Below, in pieces: positions 60,824-64,000 of a DNA stretch of 64,000 nucleotides. The stretch comes from Methylobacterium sp. Leaf117 (GTDB lineage Bacteria > Pseudomonadota > Alphaproteobacteria > Rhizobiales > Beijerinckiaceae). The notes beneath the pieces were generated by a model, which was not told where the DNA came from, ran no database searches, and saw only the letters and a list, made by a program, of their open reading frames with translations. A program made the translations under genes and the position numbers. How positions within the stretch are numbered: position 1 is the first letter of the stretch; the number at the start of each line of letters is the position of its first letter. The stretch covers positions 186,720 to 250,719 of the forward strand of contig NZ_LMNL01000001.1 of the NCBI RefSeq assembly GCF_001422985.1. The letters run 5' to 3'.

Positions 60824-61777
60824 GTGATGACCCGCGTCGGCACGGCGATCCGGCTCCTCCTCTGCGCGCTCCTCTTCGGCGCGATCGTCGGCCCCCACCT
60901 TCTCAGCCTGCGCTTCGGGCGCGGACGGATCGCGGCCTGGATGCCGGTGCTGTTCCACCGCGCCTTCCGGATGCTGTTCGACCTGCGGGTGACCCAGAGC
61001 GGCACCCCGCCCGGGCCGGGCGAGCCGGCCCTGGTGCTCGCCAACCACGTGTCCTGGCTCGACATCCTCGTCCTCGGCTCCCTGCGGCCGCTCTCCTTCG
61101 TGGCCAAATCCGAGATCGCCGGCTGGCCGGTGGTCGGCACCCTGGCGCGGCTCCAGCGCACGGTCTTCATCGACCGGACCCGCCGCGCCGACACCGCCAG
61201 CGTCAACGCCACGGTGGCTCGCCGTCTGGCGCGGGGCGATCTCATCGTGCTGTTCGCCGAGGGCACCACGGGCGACGGGACCCGGCTGCTGCCGTTCCGC
61301 TCCTCGCTCGTGGGCGCCGCCCGCGCGGCCGTCGCCGGAGAGGGCCCGGCCCGCATCCGCCTGCAGCCGCTGGCGCTCACCTATCCGCGCCGGAACGGCC
61401 TGCCGGTGGTGCGTGCCGAGCGCCCCGAGATCGCCTGGTACGGCGACATGGACCTCGCGCCCCACCTCGCCAGCTTCCTGGCCGGCGGTCCCCTCGACAT
61501 CCACGTCAGCTGGGGCGCGCCGATCGCCTTCGAAGCCGGCACCGACCGCAAGCGCGCCACCGCCCTGGCCGAAGCCTCCGTGCGCGAGGCGGTCCAGCGC
61601 GGCACGACCGGACGCCCGCCCCTCGGGCCGGTCTGGTGTGGGCGCCGCCCCGCCGGAACGCGCTCCAGCACGAGCCTGCCGGGGAGGGAGTTGCCGATCC
61701 ACCAGGGCATCGCGACGGCGGCGCCGATCCGTGCTATGGGCGGCCGCACATCCTCATCCTCGGAATCGGACTGTTGA
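60824..61777 (+). CDS. plsC: PlsC-like 1-acylglycerol-3-phosphate acyltransferase
   Basis: Acylates lysophosphatidate to phosphatidic acid at the inner membrane. From GTG 60824 (or ATG 60827) the protein has about 317 residues: an N-terminal membrane helix ([18 protein letters not shown]), [10 protein letters not shown] with the catalytic His-x4-Asp, FIDRTRRAD, and [18 protein letters not shown]. The C-terminal 45 residues are Arg/Ser-rich ([18 protein letters not shown]) and unlike the family; they end by overlapping the miaB start. CdsA in this window uses the product of this reaction. Confidence 0.9.
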   Translation: MMTRVGTAIRLLLCALLFGAIVGPHLLSLRFGRGRIAAWMPVLFHRAFRMLFDLRVTQSGTPPGPGEPALVLANHVSWLDILVLGSLRPLSFVAKSEIAGWPVVGTLARLQRTVFIDRTRRADTASVNATVARRLARGDLIVLFAEGTTGDGTRLLPFRSSLVGAARAAVAGEGPARIRLQPLALTYPRRNGLPVVRAERPEIAWYGDMDLAPHLASFLAGGPLDIHVSWGAPIAFEAGTDRKRATALAEASVREAVQRGTTGRPPLGPVWCGRRPAGTRSSTSLPGRELPIHQGIATAAPIRAMGGRTSSSSESDC

Positions 61778-63114
61778 AGAAAGCCTACGTCAAATCCTAC
61801 GGCTGCCAGATGAACGCCTACGACGCCGCCCGCATGGCGGACGTGCTGGGCGCCGAGGGCTATGCGGCCACCGACGTGGTGGAGGACGCGGATGTCGTCA
61901 TCCTCAACACCTGCCACATCCGCGAGAAGGCCGCCGACAAGGTCTATTCGGAGCTTGGGCGCCTGCGTGTGCTGAAGGGTGAGCGGGCGCAGGCCGGACG
62001 CGACACCAAGATCGTGGTGGCGGGCTGCGTCGCCCAGGCCGAGGGGGCCGAGATCCTGGCCCGCGCCGCGACCGTCGACGTGGTGGTGGGGCCGCAGAAC
62101 TACCATCGCCTGCCGGATCTGCTGGCGCGCTCCGCCACCGGGCGCGTGGTCGACACCGAGTTTCCGGTCGAGGACAAGTTCGACCATCTGCCGGCCCGCC
62201 GGACCCACGGCGTCACCGCCTTCCTCACGGTGCAGGAGGGCTGCGACAAGTTCTGCGCCTTCTGCGTGGTGCCCTATACCCGCGGCGCCGAGGTCTCGCG
62301 TTCCGTGGCGGCGATCCTGGCGGAGGCCGAGAAGCTGGTGCGCGGCGGGGTGCGCGAGATCACGCTGATCGGTCAGAACGTCAACGCCTATCACGGCCTC
62401 GGGCCGGACGGCGAAAGCGCGAACCTGCCGGTTCTGCTGCGGGCGCTGGAGCGTCTGCCCGGCCTCCTGCGCCTGCGCTACACCACGAGCCACCCCAACG
62501 ACATGGACGACGATCTGATCGCCGCCCACGGGACGATCCCGGCGCTGATGCCGTACCTGCACCTGCCGGTGCAGTCCGGCTCCGACCGGGTGCTACGGGC
62601 GATGAACCGCAAGCACAGCGGCGACGCCTATCGGCGGATCATCGAGCGGGTGCGAGCGGCCCGGCCCGACATCGCCCTGTCGTCGGACTTCATCGTCGGC
62701 TTTCCCGGCGAGACCGATGCGGAGTTCGAGGAGACGATGCGGCTGGTGCGCGATATCGGCTTCGCCAGCGCCTTCTCGTTCAAGTACAGCCCACGTCCCG
62801 GCACCCCGGCCGCCGACAGCGTCGATGCGGTGCCGGAGGCGGTGAAGTCCGAGCGTCTGGCCGCGCTCCAGGCTTTACTCGACGCGCAGCGGCACGCCTT
62901 CAACGCCTCGGCCGTCGGCCATGTGGTCGAGGTCCTGGTCGAGAAGGTCGGGCGCCACCCTGGCCAGGTCGCCGGCAAGACGCCCCATCTGCTGCCGGTG
63001 CAATTCGATGCGCCAGCCTCGACCATCGGCACGGTGGTGCCGGTGCGGGTGGTGCGGGCCGGCTCCAACAGCCTGTTCGGCGAGACGGTCGGCGACACGG
63101 CGGCGGCCGCTTGA
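61774..63114 (+). CDS. miaB: tRNA-2-methylthio-N6-dimethylallyladenosine synthase
   Basis: Radical-SAM enzyme with two [4Fe-4S] clusters that thiomethylates A37 of tRNAs. I place the start at TTG 61774, overlapping the plsC stop, because the conserved domain begins at once ([20 protein letters not shown]); this gives 446 residues. The MTTase-domain Cys are at 11, 47 and 85, the radical-SAM triplet is in [17 protein letters not shown] (Cys157, 161, 164), and a TRAM domain ends the protein. Part of the tsaB-rimI-plsC-miaB-phoH run. Confidence 0.95.
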   Translation: MKKAYVKSYGCQMNAYDAARMADVLGAEGYAATDVVEDADVVILNTCHIREKAADKVYSELGRLRVLKGERAQAGRDTKIVVAGCVAQAEGAEILARAATVDVVVGPQNYHRLPDLLARSATGRVVDTEFPVEDKFDHLPARRTHGVTAFLTVQEGCDKFCAFCVVPYTRGAEVSRSVAAILAEAEKLVRGGVREITLIGQNVNAYHGLGPDGESANLPVLLRALERLPGLLRLRYTTSHPNDMDDDLIAAHGTIPALMPYLHLPVQSGSDRVLRAMNRKHSGDAYRRIIERVRAARPDIALSSDFIVGFPGETDAEFEETMRLVRDIGFASAFSFKYSPRPGTPAADSVDAVPEAVKSERLAALQALLDAQRHAFNASAVGHVVEVLVEKVGRHPGQVAGKTPHLLPVQFDAPASTIGTVVPVRVVRAGSNSLFGETVGDTAAAA

Positions 63115-63271
63115 GCGCTCGGAGCGCAGCGGCGACGCGTCCGGTCTCCGGTCGGGCGATACGCCGCGCCGGGGAAGCGCTGGACGTGGCGCAACGAATT
63201 CCGATGTCAGGGGCTTCTCCGGACACGCGGTGCGAAACGGCTTCGCACCCTCCGATTCGTCCCGGACGGCA

Positions 63272-64000
63272 ATGAAGGACAACGGCGTGCCAGGAACTGA
63301 AGGGTCGGGCGGACGTGGCGGCGCCCTGCGGGGGCGCGGCCCGGCGGCGCGGATCGGGGGGCTGGTCGAAACCGAGGAGGTCGCGCTGACCTTCGACGAC
63401 AACCGCCTCGCGAGCCTTGTCTTCGGCCAGTACGACCAGAACGTCGCCCATATCGAGCGCCGTCTCGGCGTCACTGCCACGGCGCTCGGCAATCATCTCG
63501 TGCTGAAGGGCAGCGTCGAGGCGGCCGAGAAGGGCCGCAAGGTGTTCGAGCGGCTCTATGCCCGGGTCAAGACTAACGGGCTGCCGCTGACCCTCGGCGA
63601 CGTCGACGGGGCGATCCAGGAAACGACGCAGCAGGGCAACCTCTTTCCCGCCGCCGAGGTCAGCGCCGAGCCCGACCGGGCTGTGTTCGACCAGATCGCC
63701 ACGCGCAAGCGCGGCGCCGTGCGCGCCCGCAACCCCGCGCAGGACGCCTACATCAAGGCCCTACGCAGCCACGAACTCGTCTTCGCCGAGGGACCGGCCG
63801 GGACGGGCAAAACCTGGCTCGCCGTGGGCCATGCGGTCTCCCTGCTGGAGCAGGGCCATGTCGAGCGCCTGATCCTGTCGCGCCCCGCCGTCGAGGCCGG
63901 CGAGCGGCTGGGCTTCCTGCCGGGCGACATGCGCGACAAGGTCGATCCCTACCTGCGGCCGATCTACGACGCGCTCTACGATTTCATGGAGGCGCGCCAC
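63272..64000 (+). CDS. phoH: PhoH-family ATPase, 3' end cut by the window edge
   Basis: PhoH-like P-loop protein (YbeZ type), probably RNA-linked and associated with YbeY in rRNA processing. The frame runs open from ATG 63272 to the edge, 243 codons. An N-terminal Gly-rich stretch is followed by a KH-like region ([20 protein letters not shown]) and the ATPase with Walker A in [19 protein letters not shown], then [20 protein letters not shown]. The 157-bp gap after miaB shows nothing notable. ybeY, corC and lnt would be expected beyond the window. Confidence 0.94.
   Translation, partial: MKDNGVPGTEGSGGRGGALRGRGPAARIGGLVETEEVALTFDDNRLASLVFGQYDQNVAHIERRLGVTATALGNHLVLKGSVEAAEKGRKVFERLYARVKTNGLPLTLGDVDGAIQETTQQGNLFPAAEVSAEPDRAVFDQIATRKRGAVRARNPAQDAYIKALRSHELVFAEGPAGTGKTWLAVGHAVSLLEQGHVERLILSRPAVEAGERLGFLPGDMRDKVDPYLRPIYDALYDFMEARH

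Noticed and set aside
1-64000. CRISPR arrays, insertion sequences, integrases, prophage, rRNA and tRNA genes
   Set aside because: I looked for direct-repeat arrays, transposase-like proteins and tRNA/rRNA hallmarks and saw none; the two short 17-bp arrays have no spacers and are minisatellites.

Overview
The window looks like chromosomal DNA of a high-GC alphaproteobacterium of the order Hyphomicrobiales (Rhizobiales), most likely Methylobacterium/Methylorubrum or a close relative. This rests on the gene order tsf-pyrH-frr-uppS-cdsA-dxr followed by rseP-bamA-lpxD-fabZ-lpxA-lpxI-lpxB, on LpxI (not LpxH) in lipid A synthesis, on the alphaproteobacterial SerC type and on protein character; no database comparison was possible. 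Almost everything is core genome. I found no rRNA, tRNA, CRISPR array, insertion sequence, integrase or prophage gene. Hand counts of single 60-base lines give about 53-58% GC near 3-9 kb and about 72% near 46-61 kb, so the left third is clearly less GC-rich.

Layout. 0-5.8 kb: translation and envelope genes (tsf end, pyrH, frr, uppS, cdsA, dxr). 5.8-9.4 kb: a TetR repressor divergent from an HlyD/MFS drug-efflux pair, with two matching palindromic operators between them; this unit interrupts the usual dxr-rseP junction. 9.5-18.5 kb: the envelope-biogenesis run rseP-bamA-lpxD-fabZ-lpxA-lpxI-lpxB with overlapping stops and starts. 18.4-21.4 kb: DUF805 membrane protein and HrpB helicase on the minus strand. 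21.6-28.6 kb: two small secreted proteins, mutS, rplY, pth, ychF. 28.7-34.6 kb: tandem MaoC protein, mtnA, serC, a second MFS pump and an AT-richer intergenic stretch.

34.6-37.8 kb: a 1051-residue protein with an N-terminal PAP2-type acid phosphatase, a passenger repeat and a C-terminal autotransporter barrel, the most unusual gene here. 37.8-47.1 kb: trmD, a signal-peptide-bearing methyltransferase, a diguanylate cyclase, rimM-rpsP, ffh, a YHS-like mini-protein, midA-lgt. The usual rpsP-rimM-trmD-rplS operon is split: trmD is 3.1 kb from rimM and rplS lies 15 kb away. 47.2-52.8 kb: chemoreceptor, ilvA, a seven-copy 17-bp minisatellite, dgkA, AbrB transporter. 52.9-58.0 kb: divergent oxyR and katA with a textbook ATAG-N7-CTAT site on the oxyR start codon, then a GGDEF-EAL protein. 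58.1-64 kb: rplS, nfu, tsaB-rimI-plsC-miaB, and phoH running off the end.

Many genes join one theme, building the cell envelope: UppS and CdsA provide lipid carrier and phospholipid precursors, Dxr the isoprenoid precursor, LpxD/FabZ/LpxA/LpxI/LpxB make lipid A, BamA inserts outer-membrane barrels (including the autotransporter here), Lgt lipidates lipoproteins, Ffh targets membrane proteins, and PlsC and DgkA act in phospholipid turnover. I did not find a clearly new multi-gene system. The best leads are the phosphatase-autotransporter, the exported methyltransferase, the GTATAC inverted repeat before mtnA, and the tandem repeats near ilvA and downstream of the cyclase gene.
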